Assembly: GCA_050287605.1 (NCBI GenBank) | Contig: JBNKCG010000119.1 | Coordinates: 39,310-103,309, forward strand | Origin: QQUJ01 sp050287605 | Lineage (GTDB): Bacteria; Pseudomonadota; Gammaproteobacteria; QQUJ01 | Length of the DNA: 64,000 bases | Direction of reading: 5' to 3' | In this document: piece by piece, positions 8,138-18,707 of the stretch | How the letters are laid out: each line of letters begins with the position of its first letter | Numbering within the stretch: position 1 is the stretch's first letter | Made by a program: the position numbers and the translations under genes | The notes under the pieces: model-generated | Databases searched by the model: none | What the model saw: the letters and a program-made list of their open reading frames with translations, nothing else | Told to the model about the DNA's origin: nothing

Positions 8138-9007
8138 CTAGCGTTTCTTCAGCGCCGGATTGGCAATGGTCGGCAGTGTCTTGAGGTAGACCGCGATGGC
8201 CTGCCGGTCGGCAGCCGTCAAATGGCTGGTGTCGTTATCGATCACCTCGGCCATCAAACCACCGGCGTAATCACCGCCCGGCGTCGCGCCGGTTTCCAGG
8301 TACCAGACGATGTCCCGCGCGCTCCAGCGCCCCAACCCCGTTGAGCGATCGGGCGTCAGATTGGGAACCGGGTCGCCCTCCGGCCCTTGGGCATTGCCGG
8401 ACAGGGCGCGCGTCTCATCCATGCTGCCCCAGGCGTCGCGTGGCGTGTGGCACTCGCCGCAATGACCCAGCGCCGTCACCAGATAGGCGCCGCGATTCCA
8501 TTCGTCGGAACGCGTCGGATCGGGCTGAAACGCCCCTTCCTTGAAAAACAGCCACTGCCAAGCACGCACCGCCAGCGGCCGCACTAGGTACCAGGCCAGA
8601 TCGTGAGGGCGATTGGGTTGCGCCACAGCGGGTACGGTCTGCAGATAGGCCCAGAGGTCGCTGGCATCGGCACGACTCATGCGCGTGTAGCTGGTATAGG
8701 GGAATACCGGGAAATAGCGGTGCGAGGGCCCCACCCCTTCGCGCAGCGCCGTGATGAATTCGCTCTCCGTCCATTTCCCCAGGCCATACTCGCGGTGGGG
8801 AGTGATATTGGGGGTGTAGAAGGTGCCGAAGGGTGTGCGTAGCGCACGCCCCCCGGCCAGAAATGCCCCGTCCTTGACGGTGTGACACGCGGCGCAGCCC
8901 GCCGCCGCCAACACGTAGCGGCCGTGTTCGGCATCGCCGGCCGGCGCCCACAGCGGACACATCAGCGCGAGACAACCGCAAAGCCGGCGCGCGATCGGCG
9001 CAGTCAT
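8138..9007 (-). CDS. Exported di-haem cytochrome c
   Basis: A 289-residue periplasmic cytochrome with an N-terminal signal peptide ending near WAPAGDA. Two class I haem sites are visible, CAACH at 38-42 and CGECH at 183-187, each with the downstream NITP / NLTPDRSTGLGRW pattern that carries the methionine-ligand region. This two-domain arrangement is shared with cytochrome subunits of alcohol, sorbitol and gluconate dehydrogenases and with thiosulfate-related cytochromes. ATG 9007 is preferred over GTG 9013. It lies 12 bp downstream of the cytochrome c' gene and is probably co-transcribed with it; the electron donor is not evident in the neighbourhood. Confidence 0.9.
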   Translation of the reverse strand: MTAPIARRLCGCLALMCPLWAPAGDAEHGRYVLAAAGCAACHTVKDGAFLAGGRALRTPFGTFYTPNITPHREYGLGKWTESEFITALREGVGPSHRYFPVFPYTSYTRMSRADASDLWAYLQTVPAVAQPNRPHDLAWYLVRPLAVRAWQWLFFKEGAFQPDPTRSDEWNRGAYLVTALGHCGECHTPRDAWGSMDETRALSGNAQGPEGDPVPNLTPDRSTGLGRWSARDIVWYLETGATPGGDYAGGLMAEVIDNDTSHLTAADRQAIAVYLKTLPTIANPALKKR

Positions 9008-9019
9008 CGGCACGCGCAG

Positions 9020-9472
9020 CTACTGCTGCTTGCGCCGATAATCCTCATGGCAACCTTTGCAACTCTGCCCCACGGCCTTGTAGGCCTGACCGATCTTGCC
9101 GCGGTCGCCAGAACGGACGGCCGCCACCAAATCGGCGCTCGCTTTCTCGGCCTTCTCCGCCTTGGCTTTGAAATCACTCGGGTTTTTCCAGATCGCCTCC
9201 AGCGCGTTGGTCTCACCGAAATCGCTACCCTGGGGAAACAGCGACGGTACGATGCCTACCAGTGCGTGGAGACCGTTGGCATGGTCGGCGAGATTGTTCC
9301 AGTGATCCACCCGCCCCTGCACCACCATGCCCATGGCGGCCATGTAGCCCGCCTGCGCCTTCATCACACCCTGGCGGTATTTGATGGCGCCCTCTTCGTC
9401 TGCCGTGGCTGTGCCGATACCGACGGCGATAAGTGCCAGAAACAACCCCTTCTTGCAGATACCTGATCGCAT
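9020..9472 (-). CDS. Class II cytochrome c (cytochrome c')
   Basis: A 150-residue periplasmic cytochrome with AAAGGAGAG before ATG 9472 and a signal peptide ending in TATADEE. The haem motif CKGCH sits near the C-terminus (138-142), as expected for the four-helix-bundle cytochrome c' class, and the segment IKYRQGVMKAQAGYMAAM contains the first-helix signature. Members bind NO or act as electron carriers and NO buffers. It is followed by the di-haem cytochrome and preceded on the same strand by a sensor kinase and NtrC-type regulator, which could control it. Confidence 0.92.
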   Translation of the reverse strand: MRSGICKKGLFLALIAVGIGTATADEEGAIKYRQGVMKAQAGYMAAMGMVVQGRVDHWNNLADHANGLHALVGIVPSLFPQGSDFGETNALEAIWKNPSDFKAKAEKAEKASADLVAAVRSGDRGKIGQAYKAVGQSCKGCHEDYRRKQQ

Positions 9473-9564
9473 AGTCGCTCTCCTTTGACGTGGACACTGC
9501 TCTCAACGCCACCGCACGGCAGTTTATTCCCTGGCAGTCGTACATCGCAGCGCTGCGCGGCGGC

Positions 9565-11616
9565 TCAGGCGATATTGGCCAGCAACATGTCCTCCTCGTC
9601 CTGCATCTCAGCGGTACTCAGCAACCAGACGTAGAAGATCGATCCGCGCCCGGGACGCGATTTCACGGTAATCCGGCCGCCGTACCGCCGTATCAGAGCA
9701 TAGCTGACCGGTAATCCCAGACCGGTACCTTTCTGATGCGTAGTGAAAAAAGGATCGAAAATTCGCTTCAGGTTGTCGCGCTCGATACCTCCGCCGGTGT
9801 CCTTCACGTAGATCAACACGCCCTGGTCTTTCCAGTTGCAGGTGCCGAGCACGATCTCGCCCCGCTCTTCCATGGCGTTGACGGCATTGGTGATGAGGTT
9901 GACCAGAACATGCTGCAGATGTTGGGTATTGTTCTGCACCGGGCGCGTGGCGCGGCAGCGCTTGACGACAGTGATCTCTTTCTGGTCGACGGCATGGCTC
10001 ACCAGCATGAGCGTGTCGTCGATGACGGCATTGACACTCACCTCTTTGACCAGGCCGATATACTGCGAGGGGCGCGAATACTGAAGCAGGTTATCGACGA
10101 TGGCCCGAATGCGTTGGCATTGCTGGACTACCAAATCGATTTCAGCGTCCACCGAACCGCTCGCCGCCCCCAATTGTGCGCGGATCAAATCGATATTGCC
10201 GAGAATGACCGCGGTGGGATTGTTGAGTTCGTGCGCAATGCCCGCGGTCAGTTCCCCCACCGCTGCCAGCTTCTCCTTGGAGACCAGTTGCTCCCGCGTA
10301 TCACGGAGCAGATCGATGGTCTTCTGCAATTCGACGTTCTTCTGCTGCAACTCCGCGGTGCGCTCCTCCACCTTCTCTTCCAGTGCATCGCTGTATTCCC
10401 GAATCTGTCGCGCGTGCTCCTGCAACAGATCCAGCATGTTGTCGAATTGCCGCGCCAGTTCACCGATTTCATCCCGTGACGGGATGGTTCCGATACGCAA
10501 CGCTCTGCCCTGTTGGGTGGCACGCACCACCCGCGTCATGCTCTCGATGGGGCGAAAGATCGAGGTCGCGCCCGCAACGGCGACGATGACGGTAACCGCG
10601 GCCACGGTGAGAAACAGGATGACCAGCACACCCAGCGCCTCCCAGTTGGCCCGCGCGAAGGGGGCCTCGAGAAAACCCGCGTAGAGCATACCAACACGTC
10701 GACCGTCCACGTCGACGATGGGTTCGTAGGCGGAGATGTACCAATCGTTGACCACGAACGCGCTTTCGATCCACTTCTCGCCGCGCTCCAACACCTTTTC
10801 GCGCACCTCGCGCGAAACGCGCGTGCCCAGCGCCCGTTCACCACGCTTAAGTGGTACGTTGGTGCTGATGCGTACGTCGTCGAGAAACACCGTCACGGTG
10901 CCAACGCTGTCCGTAGGCAGACTGCCTGGTCCGTAGACCAGATCGCGGATGGCGTCGACGAAATCGAAGTTGTAATTGAGCAGCAGACCGCCATCGAGCA
11001 CGGCGAGGATCGTTCCGTCGGGGGCGCTGACCGGATACAGCACCCGCAACACCATGGCGCGATCTTCCACGCGGCGCGCCACTGGAGCGGCGCGCGGCGT
11101 CTCCAGCAGCGTCAGGCGCACCCTCGCTGCCGCTTCCGGGCTGACCTGCGCCAGTTCGGCGTTGCTGAAGATTTCGATCCCACCCGATGGCTGGCCACGC
11201 AGCACCTGCGCCAATTGGGAAGAGTCTTTGCCCGGCAACGCGGTGTGTTGCCAATCGCCTTCTGCCGGCGGCGATACTAGATCCAGGTAGGCGAGATTGG
11301 CTTGACGTTGCACGCGCTGCAATTCCTGCGTGACGCCGGCATCGTCACGGGCGTTGAGCAGTGAACGGAAACGGTAGGAGTCGGCCAACCGGCCCAGAGT
11401 GCTGATATAGTCTTCGCGACTCCGTTTGAACACGTCGTGCGAAACTGCAAGATCCGCCGTCACCTTCATGAACAACTGCTGGCGACTGAAGGTATCGGAC
11501 CAGTGGACGGCCAGTCCGAACACCGCCGGCATCACCAGCAGAATCGGCAACAGCGTCAACGCCAGCAGCTTATAGCGTACCGAACCCGTGACGGCACGCC
11601 AGATCGTGCGGACCAT
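9565..11616 (-). CDS. Cache-HAMP sensor histidine kinase
   Basis: A 683-residue membrane sensor kinase with GGAGGAGAGG before ATG 11616. A first membrane helix at about 15-37, a periplasmic double-Cache-like domain at about 40-322 (it includes ERGEKWIESAFVVNDWYISA followed by YEP and RVGMLYAGFLEAPF), a second helix at 328-350, then HAMP (IFRPIESMTRVV to about 405), a coiled coil at 405-445, and the kinase core. Phospho-acceptor His462 is in GIAHELNNP; the N box is LVNLITNAVNAM; G boxes are VKDTGGGI and GTGLGLPVSY. The Cache domain suggests a small extracellular ligand such as a carboxylate. It is encoded downstream of its likely partner regulator. Confidence 0.93.
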   Translation of the reverse strand: MVRTIWRAVTGSVRYKLLALTLLPILLVMPAVFGLAVHWSDTFSRQQLFMKVTADLAVSHDVFKRSREDYISTLGRLADSYRFRSLLNARDDAGVTQELQRVQRQANLAYLDLVSPPAEGDWQHTALPGKDSSQLAQVLRGQPSGGIEIFSNAELAQVSPEAAARVRLTLLETPRAAPVARRVEDRAMVLRVLYPVSAPDGTILAVLDGGLLLNYNFDFVDAIRDLVYGPGSLPTDSVGTVTVFLDDVRISTNVPLKRGERALGTRVSREVREKVLERGEKWIESAFVVNDWYISAYEPIVDVDGRRVGMLYAGFLEAPFARANWEALGVLVILFLTVAAVTVIVAVAGATSIFRPIESMTRVVRATQQGRALRIGTIPSRDEIGELARQFDNMLDLLQEHARQIREYSDALEEKVEERTAELQQKNVELQKTIDLLRDTREQLVSKEKLAAVGELTAGIAHELNNPTAVILGNIDLIRAQLGAASGSVDAEIDLVVQQCQRIRAIVDNLLQYSRPSQYIGLVKEVSVNAVIDDTLMLVSHAVDQKEITVVKRCRATRPVQNNTQHLQHVLVNLITNAVNAMEERGEIVLGTCNWKDQGVLIYVKDTGGGIERDNLKRIFDPFFTTHQKGTGLGLPVSYALIRRYGGRITVKSRPGRGSIFYVWLLSTAEMQDEEDMLLANIA

Positions 11617-11652
11617 ACACCCTCTCCTCCTCCGCCCATCAGCAACCGCTGG

Positions 11653-11670
11653 CCGGGCTTATATGCCCGG
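11653..11670. other. Hairpin between regulator and kinase genes
   Basis: CCGGGC-TTATAT-GCCCGG, a perfect 6-bp GC stem with a 6-base loop, in the 169-bp gap between the NtrC-type regulator and the kinase gene. No T-run follows on either strand, so it is not a good terminator. It could be an mRNA processing or stability element, or an operator half-site pair. Confidence 0.3.
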
Positions 11671-11785
11671 TCTGTACCAAAATGGAGCGCACCGTCGATT
11701 GGCGGTCGCGTCCCAACTTCAATTCAGCGTATTGCTTTTCGTCGCTAACCCGTACTTGCGGGCTTCGCATCTTGTGATGTTGGAA

Positions 11786-13198
11786 CTACGCTTCATTCCA
11801 GAGATGAAGTTTCCGCTCCAGCGTTTTACGCCCGATGCTAAGGCGCCGTGCTGCTTCCGATTTGTTGCCGCCGGCGCTTTCCAATACCTGAAGTATGTGG
11901 CGTTTTTCCACTTCGTCCAGGGTCCAATCCGAGGGATAACCGATGCGCCCGGCGGATTGCGCTTTTGTTGCGCCGCGCTCCTGCCAGCATTCGCGCGGTC
12001 GGGCACCCAACAGCAGGCAGCGCTCGATGAGGTTTTTCAACTCCCGCACGTTGCCCGGCCAAGCGTAGGTCTGCAACTGGTGCAGTTCGTCTTGGTCAAA
12101 CGCCACCGCTGGCACGCTCAATTCTGCCGCCATGCGTTCCGAAAAGAAGTAGGCCAATTCGGGAATGTCCTCCGCGCGTTCGCGCAGCGGTGGCATGGTG
12201 ATGGTCAATACGTTGAGTCGATAAAACAGGTCCTCGCGGAAGCCGCCGCTTTCAACCTCTTTGTCGAGACGTTTATTGGTAGCCGCGATTACCCGCACTT
12301 CGACGGGAGTCTCGCGCTCGCTGCCAACCGGTCGAACCGTGCGCTCCTCCAGAACGCGCAGCAGTTTGGCCTGCATGGGCAGCGGCATTTCGCCGATTTC
12401 GTCGAGAAACAGCGTCCCGCCGTTGGCGTAGGTGAAGAGTCCTTCGCGGGCGGAATGGGCGCCGGTAAAGGCCCCCTTGATGTGGCCGAACAGCTCGCTT
12501 TCCAGCAGCTCGGGCGATATCGCCCCGCAATTGATGGGAACGAACGGTCCGCTGCGTCCGCTGAACTCGTGGATCGAGCGGGCCGCCAGCTCCTTGCCGG
12601 TGCCAGATTCGCCGGCGATGTGCACCGTGGACGGCGTAGGCGCCACCCGTTGGATGATGTCGTAGACGCGACGGATGGCGGGACTGTGCCCGACCATACC
12701 GCCCATGTCGTACATGCTCGCCACTTGGCGGCGCAGCACGAAATTCTCGCGCGCCATGCGCCGCTGATTCAGGCAGCGCTGAACCGATGCCAACATCTGT
12801 TCCAAGCGAAAGGGTTTGACGATGAAGTCAGAGGCGCCGGCCCTCAATGCATCAATGGCCGTCTCCACCTCCGCATAGGCGGTGATGAAGATCACGTCGG
12901 CGCGGTTGCCTTGCTCGCGTAGGCTGTGCAGCCATTTCAGGCCGTTGCGGCCCGGGAGGCGAATATCTACGATCATGAGATCGAACTCGGCCTCGGCGAG
13001 CAACATCTCTGCCTCCTCGGCACGCTCCACCGCCTCCACCCGTTCGCAACAGGCAGCCAGGGCGCGCGTCAGCAGATGGCGCATGCCGGCCTCATCGTCG
13101 ACGATCAGGACCGACGCCAGCTCGGTCGACTCGTGAGACAGTTCATGCACCGTATCCGGTTCAGCGCTTAGCTGATCGGACGGAAGTGACATAGCCAT
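11786..13198 (-). CDS. NtrC-type sigma-54-dependent response regulator
   Basis: A 470-residue activator with three domains. Receiver at about 28-145 with phospho-acceptor Asp78 in LMIVDIRLPG and Lys128 in VKPF; AAA+ domain with Walker A GESGTGKE (196-203), the sigma-54 contact loop GAFTGA (242-247) and LFLDEIGEMP; a Fis-type helix-turn-helix at the end (SEAARRLSIGRKTLERKL). ATG 13198 is chosen with GGGG upstream; the open frame extends further but carries no domain. It precedes the Cache sensor kinase by 169 bp. I found no convincing sigma-54 promoter in front of the two cytochrome genes, so its targets are unknown. Confidence 0.94.
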   Translation of the reverse strand: MAMSLPSDQLSAEPDTVHELSHESTELASVLIVDDEAGMRHLLTRALAACCERVEAVERAEEAEMLLAEAEFDLMIVDIRLPGRNGLKWLHSLREQGNRADVIFITAYAEVETAIDALRAGASDFIVKPFRLEQMLASVQRCLNQRRMARENFVLRRQVASMYDMGGMVGHSPAIRRVYDIIQRVAPTPSTVHIAGESGTGKELAARSIHEFSGRSGPFVPINCGAISPELLESELFGHIKGAFTGAHSAREGLFTYANGGTLFLDEIGEMPLPMQAKLLRVLEERTVRPVGSERETPVEVRVIAATNKRLDKEVESGGFREDLFYRLNVLTITMPPLRERAEDIPELAYFFSERMAAELSVPAVAFDQDELHQLQTYAWPGNVRELKNLIERCLLLGARPRECWQERGATKAQSAGRIGYPSDWTLDEVEKRHILQVLESAGGNKSEAARRLSIGRKTLERKLHLWNEA

Positions 13199-13472
13199 GC
13201 TAAACACCCCGACACATGGATCTAAACGACCCGTTTCTTGACCACCAACCTCTGGATAGATTGGTTCAATATAGACCATCAACGAAATTACTGCGTCATA
13301 TTGACGTCATTTGCAGGCTTGAACCGTTACCTATCCCCCTACGGAGCGGTCCACGCAGCCACGCCTACGGTTTTGTCTTCCCTAGCCATATCACTGGAGT
13401 TGCAATCGCTGTGCCGGTTTGAGACAACAGCGTTTTCCCGATCCCGATTGGCCATTGCGAAGAGGAACCCAT

Positions 13473-14075
13473 ATGCCGCCCCCCGCCGCCCACCTCCCCA
13501 TGACTGCGGTGGCCCTAGCGGGCGGTATGGGACGTCGCATGGGGGGGCAGGACAAGGGTCTGATCGAGCTGGCGGGCCGCCCCATGATCGAGTACGTACT
13601 GGAGGCGCTGCGTGGCCAGGCGGACGGCATCATCATCAGCGCCAACCGCAATCTTCAACGCTACACGACCTACGGTTGGCCGGTGGTCACGGATACGATG
13701 GCGGACTACTGCGGGCCGCTGGCAGGCATGGCAAGTGCTTTGCGGGCTGCGCCCGACGGTCTGCTGTTGACGGCGCCTTGCGATTCGCCGCTGATGGCCG
13801 GCGACTACGCTGCGCGCATGCGAGAGGCGTTGGAGCAGGCCAATGCCAGGATCGCGGTGGCGCGGGACAATGAGCGACTGCAACCGGTGTTTGCACTGCT
13901 CAGCACCGATCTCCACGCCGATCTGGTCGCCTATCTCGACGCCGGCGAGCGCAAGATCGATCGTTGGTATACCCGCCACCCCATGGTGGAGGTGGATTTC
14001 TCCGATCGCGCGGAGATGTTCCTCAACGTTAACCGCCCCGATGACCGCAATGCGCTGGAAGCGCGAATGCGCTGA
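13473..14075 (+). CDS. mobA: Molybdenum cofactor guanylyltransferase MobA
   Basis: A 200-residue enzyme that links GMP to molybdopterin to form the dinucleotide cofactor used by DMSO-reductase-family enzymes such as formate dehydrogenase. ATG 13473 follows AGAGGA by 6 bases. The nucleotide loop LAGGMGRRMGGQDKGL near residue 16, RPMIEYVLEAL, TDTMADYCGPLAGM and LLTAPCDSPLM are the expected MobA motifs. It lies 20 bp upstream of mobB. The upstream gap, shared with the divergent regulator gene, contains the palindrome TGACGTCA at 13302-13309. Confidence 0.95.
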   Translation: MPPPAAHLPMTAVALAGGMGRRMGGQDKGLIELAGRPMIEYVLEALRGQADGIIISANRNLQRYTTYGWPVVTDTMADYCGPLAGMASALRAAPDGLLLTAPCDSPLMAGDYAARMREALEQANARIAVARDNERLQPVFALLSTDLHADLVAYLDAGERKIDRWYTRHPMVEVDFSDRAEMFLNVNRPDDRNALEARMR

Positions 14076-14095
14076 CCGCCACGCCCGTAGAGAGG

Positions 14096-14620
14096 ATGCC
14101 CGGCTTGTCCACCAAACCCATACTCGGTTTCGCCGCCTACAGCGGCACCGGCAAAACCACCCTGCTGCGCGCGCTGATTCCCTTGCTTCGCGAGCGCGGC
14201 ATCAGGGTCGGGGTTATCAAGCATGCCCACCACAACCTGGAGATCGATACCCCCGGGAAAGACAGCTACGAATTGCGCCAGGCCGGCGCCGATCAAATGC
14301 TGGTTGCCTCCAGGCGTATGTGGGCGTTGCTGGTGGACACGCCCGGTCTGGACGAGCCGCAGATCGACGAACTGGTACGCAAACTCGATCTCGAACGGAT
14401 CGATCTGGTTTTGATCGAAGGATTCAAACTGGGGCGGTTCCCCAAAATCGAGCTGCACCGCCCCTCGCTGGGTAAGCCGTTGATCTTCCCCAACGACGGT
14501 ACCGTCATTGCGGTAGCCAGCGACGCCCCGGTCACCGTGCCCGATCACTTGCCCCTGCTGGATATCAACGATCTGCCGCAGATTACCCAGTTCATCTGCG
14601 AATACCTTGCCGGGCGCTGA
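14096..14620 (+). CDS. mobB: Molybdopterin-guanine dinucleotide biosynthesis protein MobB
   Basis: A 174-residue P-loop GTP-binding protein that assists MobA. The Walker A motif is AAYSGTGKTTLL near residues 13-24; GVIKHAHHNLEIDTPGKDSY and LVLIEGFKLGRFPKIEL are conserved MobB segments. The ATG at 14096 has AGAGG directly against it, which is too close for a ribosome site; the in-frame TTG at 14105 would have ideal spacing, so the true N-terminus may be three residues shorter. It is convergent with the second NtrC-type regulator. Confidence 0.94.
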   Translation: MPGLSTKPILGFAAYSGTGKTTLLRALIPLLRERGIRVGVIKHAHHNLEIDTPGKDSYELRQAGADQMLVASRRMWALLVDTPGLDEPQIDELVRKLDLERIDLVLIEGFKLGRFPKIELHRPSLGKPLIFPNDGTVIAVASDAPVTVPDHLPLLDINDLPQITQFICEYLAGR

Positions 14621-14656
14621 CCACGCAGCTACCGCTGTATCGCCGAGCCAGACCTT

Positions 14657-16050
<1,394 letters not shown>

Positions 16051-16051
<1 letters not shown>

Positions 16052-17793
16052 CAGGTCTCTCCCGCGGCCGCCACCAGCCGCATCATGAAACAGGCACCGC
16101 CCTTGCGCCCGGGGGCGTACTCCAGGCGCCCGCCGTTGGCCTCGACCAGGGTGTTGGCGATGCTCAACCCCAGGCCGCTGCCGTGGGTTTTGGTGGTATA
16201 GAACGGCTCGAACAGACGCGGCACCCGCTCCATGGGAATCCCCGGACCGTTGTCCTCCAGCGCGATATAGACGGCATCCTCCTGTGCCCATGAACGCAGC
16301 GTCAGCACGGCGGGCTTGGAACCGATGGCGTCGAGGGCGTTGCTTATCAGGTTCGCCCATGCCTGCTGCAACAGCTCGGCATCGGCCATCACCAGGCGCG
16401 TGCCGTGATGATAATCGCGCGTGAGGCGCGCGTCAGGCCGGCCTGTCAACGCCAGGCGCAGCGCTCGCTCCAGCGGCGTCACCGGCTGGATGCGCGAAAA
16501 CTCAGGTCGGCGGTGGCGCGCGAGCTGCTGAAAATCGCGCAGCAGGCTGTTCAAGCGCGCCGTCTCCTCGCGAATCATGCGTACCAGCTCGGCCTTGCGC
16601 TGCGGATCGTTCGCGGCCTTTTCGAGCATCTGCGCGGCGCTGCTGATCACCCCGATGGGGTTGCGAATCTCGTGGGCCATGGCTAGCGACATCTCGCCCA
16701 GCGCAGTGATCTTGTCGCGGCGAAACTCCTGTTGCTGATCGTCGCGCGCCTCGCGCAAGCGCTCGGCCATGGTATTGAAAGCGCGCGCCAAGTCGCCTAG
16801 TTCGTCACGGGTGCGGACGGGAATGGTGGTACGAAAATCCTGCGCTGCCACGCGTAGCACACCGTCGCGCAACTCCTCCACCGGCTCCACCACGAAGCGG
16901 CTCAGTAGCAGGCCGGTGATTGCCGCCAGCAGCGTGCCGAGCAGGGCGATGGCCAGGGTAAGCGTGACGCGATCAGTGAGGATGGCATCGCCGCGCTCGC
17001 GCGCCAGCCCGCTGAACAGTACCGCTTCGACGACCCCGTCGGAGCCTACCACCGGCGTGTAAAGCCCCCAGAAAGAGCCCTCTTCGGCGTCGGCGCTGAA
17101 ATACTCCTCGCGCCGCTGCAGACGCGCGAACGCCTCGCTCGGCAGGCGTAGCCGCAACGGCGCGCTCTCCTCTTCGGCGAAGGCCTTGGCGAAGTCGTCG
17201 CCACGCGGGTAGAACAGCCGCGTTTTGAGTCCACTCATCAATCCCAGACGCTGCAATAGCGTCTTGTCGAACAGCGCGCCGAACACCGCGCGGTAGCGCG
17301 CCTCACCGCGGCGCGGTACCTCCATAGCCGCCACTGTCGCCAGCAGACGCTCCTCGCCTTGGATCACCCGAACCACCGCCTCCTGGCGTCCCGGTTCCAG
17401 CGGCGTAAGCAGCCGCGTCGGGGCCGACGAATAAATCAGACGGCCTTTCAAATCGTAGAGTTGCACAAAACTGATGCCCAACTCCCGCGCCAGCGGCTTG
17501 AGGCGTTCGGGGATCAGGGGATGGTGCGGGTCCACCTCCCAGCGGTCACGGTTGAACTCCTCCAGGACATCGGCGAACAGCTGTCCGTTGTGCACCAGGG
17601 TATGCAGCCAATCGAGATTTATCTGCGCTGATTCGCGCAGCCAGTTCTCGATTGAGGCATCCACCCGCGCGCTGACCCACGAGGCGCTGAGACTTCCCGT
17701 GACCACCATAGGCACCACGATGATGGCAGTCACTACGGCCAACACCTTGCGTTGCAGCCGATTGACATGCAACCAGCCGAGCATGCTACGCAT
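16051..17793 (-). CDS. Membrane sensor histidine kinase
   Basis: A 580-residue sensor kinase: membrane helix at about 18-38, periplasmic sensing region at about 40-270 containing FVQLYDLKGRLIYSSAPTR, second helix at 275-298, HAMP (FVVEPVEELRDGV to about 350), a short coiled coil, then HisKA with phospho-acceptor His374 in MAMAHEIRNPIGV. The ATPase domain shows NLISNALDAI, EDNGPGIP and HGSGLGLSIANTL. The stop codon overlaps the regulator start. The signal is not predictable from sequence. It is divergent from the Sel1-DUF599 pair. Confidence 0.94.
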
Positions 17794-17895
17794 TTTGTTG
17801 ATCCCTACGCGGAGGGTTGCGCCTACTTTTCAACCGATGCACCGACAAGTCTATAGGTCATTGTTTTTACGACGATTACCGTTTCACGAAAAATT

Positions 17896-17911
17896 TGGCA
17901 AGGAGATTGCC
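17896..17911 (+). promoter_or_regulatory. Sigma-54 (-24/-12) promoter for Sel1-DUF599 genes
   Basis: TGGCAAGGAGATTGCC has the invariant GG (17897-17898) and GC (17909-17910) separated by exactly 10 bases, and matches the consensus TGGCACG-N4-TTGCW at most positions. Transcription would begin near 17920, giving a leader of about 35 bases before the ATG at 17957. It sits in the divergent region next to a kinase/NtrC-type activator operon, which is the usual arrangement for such a promoter and its activator. The embedded AAGGAG could be mistaken for a ribosome site, but no suitable start codon follows it. Confidence 0.75.
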
Positions 17912-17956
17912 TTTCTGGAACACACACTTGGATAAACCCACTTAACACGCGCCACT

Positions 17957-18688
17957 ATGCCACTTTGCAGCGAGTTCAATAAGCACCACAACCAACGAGG
18001 CTTCGTCAACCTTTCCACCCTGGTCCAACTGCGTGGGCCATCCGTCGCAGGACATGCGTTGGGTGCCGCCGCATTCGTGGTCGGCGGACTGGCGCTGCTG
18101 CTTCTGCTCATCGCCAACGCCCCACAAGCCGCTACCGACAACAGCGTCGAGCGCGCCCAGCTGCTTGGCCAGGCCAGTGCAGGCGAGCCGTCCGCCCAGC
18201 GCATGCTCGGTCTCGCCTACCGCGACGGCCGCTACGGCTTGGTGCGCGATCCCTCCGCGGCCCGCGACTGGCTGCACCGAGCCGCCAAAAACGGCGACCG
18301 CTACGCCGCCACGCAATTGGAGCAGATGAACGGCACGATGGCCAACGCATCCCCAGCCGCCGGCGATCCGCCACTGTGGACGTTGAACGGATTCATCGGC
18401 GCAGGCTACCGCCTGTTCCAACGTCTCGATCCCAGCGGTCAATCGATTGCTGCCCTGCGCCGGCGCGCCGAAAGCGGCGACGCCGTCGCGCAGTTCCAGC
18501 TTGCCATACGCTATCGCGACGGTGCCCTGGGGTTGGAGCGCGATCCCCTGCAGGCGCGCCATTGGCTGCAGCGTTCGGCCGCGCAGGGCAACACGCTGGC
18601 GCTACGGACCCTCGCTGCTGCGACACCGCCCAACGGACCGGAGCCCGCCGTCGCCCATTTCGCCATGGCACCGGCCAACCACAACTAA
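17957..18688 (+). CDS. Membrane-anchored Sel1-repeat protein
   Basis: A 243-residue protein with one N-terminal membrane helix at about 36-54 (AAAFVVGGLALLLLLIANAP) and a presumably periplasmic remainder. Two Sel1-like helical repeats are visible, AQRMLGLAYRDGRYGLVRDP at about 80 and AQFQLAIRYRDGALGLERDP at about 179. Sel1 repeats mediate protein-protein contacts. The gene lies directly behind a strong sigma-54 promoter and is followed 19 bp later by the DUF599 gene, so the two are probably one operon. The N-terminal extension before the helix is short and basic. Partners are unknown. Confidence 0.8.
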   Translation: MPLCSEFNKHHNQRGFVNLSTLVQLRGPSVAGHALGAAAFVVGGLALLLLLIANAPQAATDNSVERAQLLGQASAGEPSAQRMLGLAYRDGRYGLVRDPSAARDWLHRAAKNGDRYAATQLEQMNGTMANASPAAGDPPLWTLNGFIGAGYRLFQRLDPSGQSIAALRRRAESGDAVAQFQLAIRYRDGALGLERDPLQARHWLQRSAAQGNTLALRTLAAATPPNGPEPAVAHFAMAPANHN

Positions 18689-18707
18689 TCCCACACACAC
18701 AACGTTG

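Noticed and set aside
9473..9564. Sigma-54 promoter before cytochrome c'
   Set aside because: Read on the minus strand, no GG-N10-GC pair with the right flanks was found.
13302..13309. TGACGTCA palindrome as a defined operator
   Set aside because: An 8-bp palindrome is expected by chance in a window of this size and no matching family or second copy was seen.
13394..13410. Sigma-54 promoter before mobA (GG-N10-GC)
   Set aside because: Only the invariant GG and GC match; the flanking TGGCA and TTGC words are missing.
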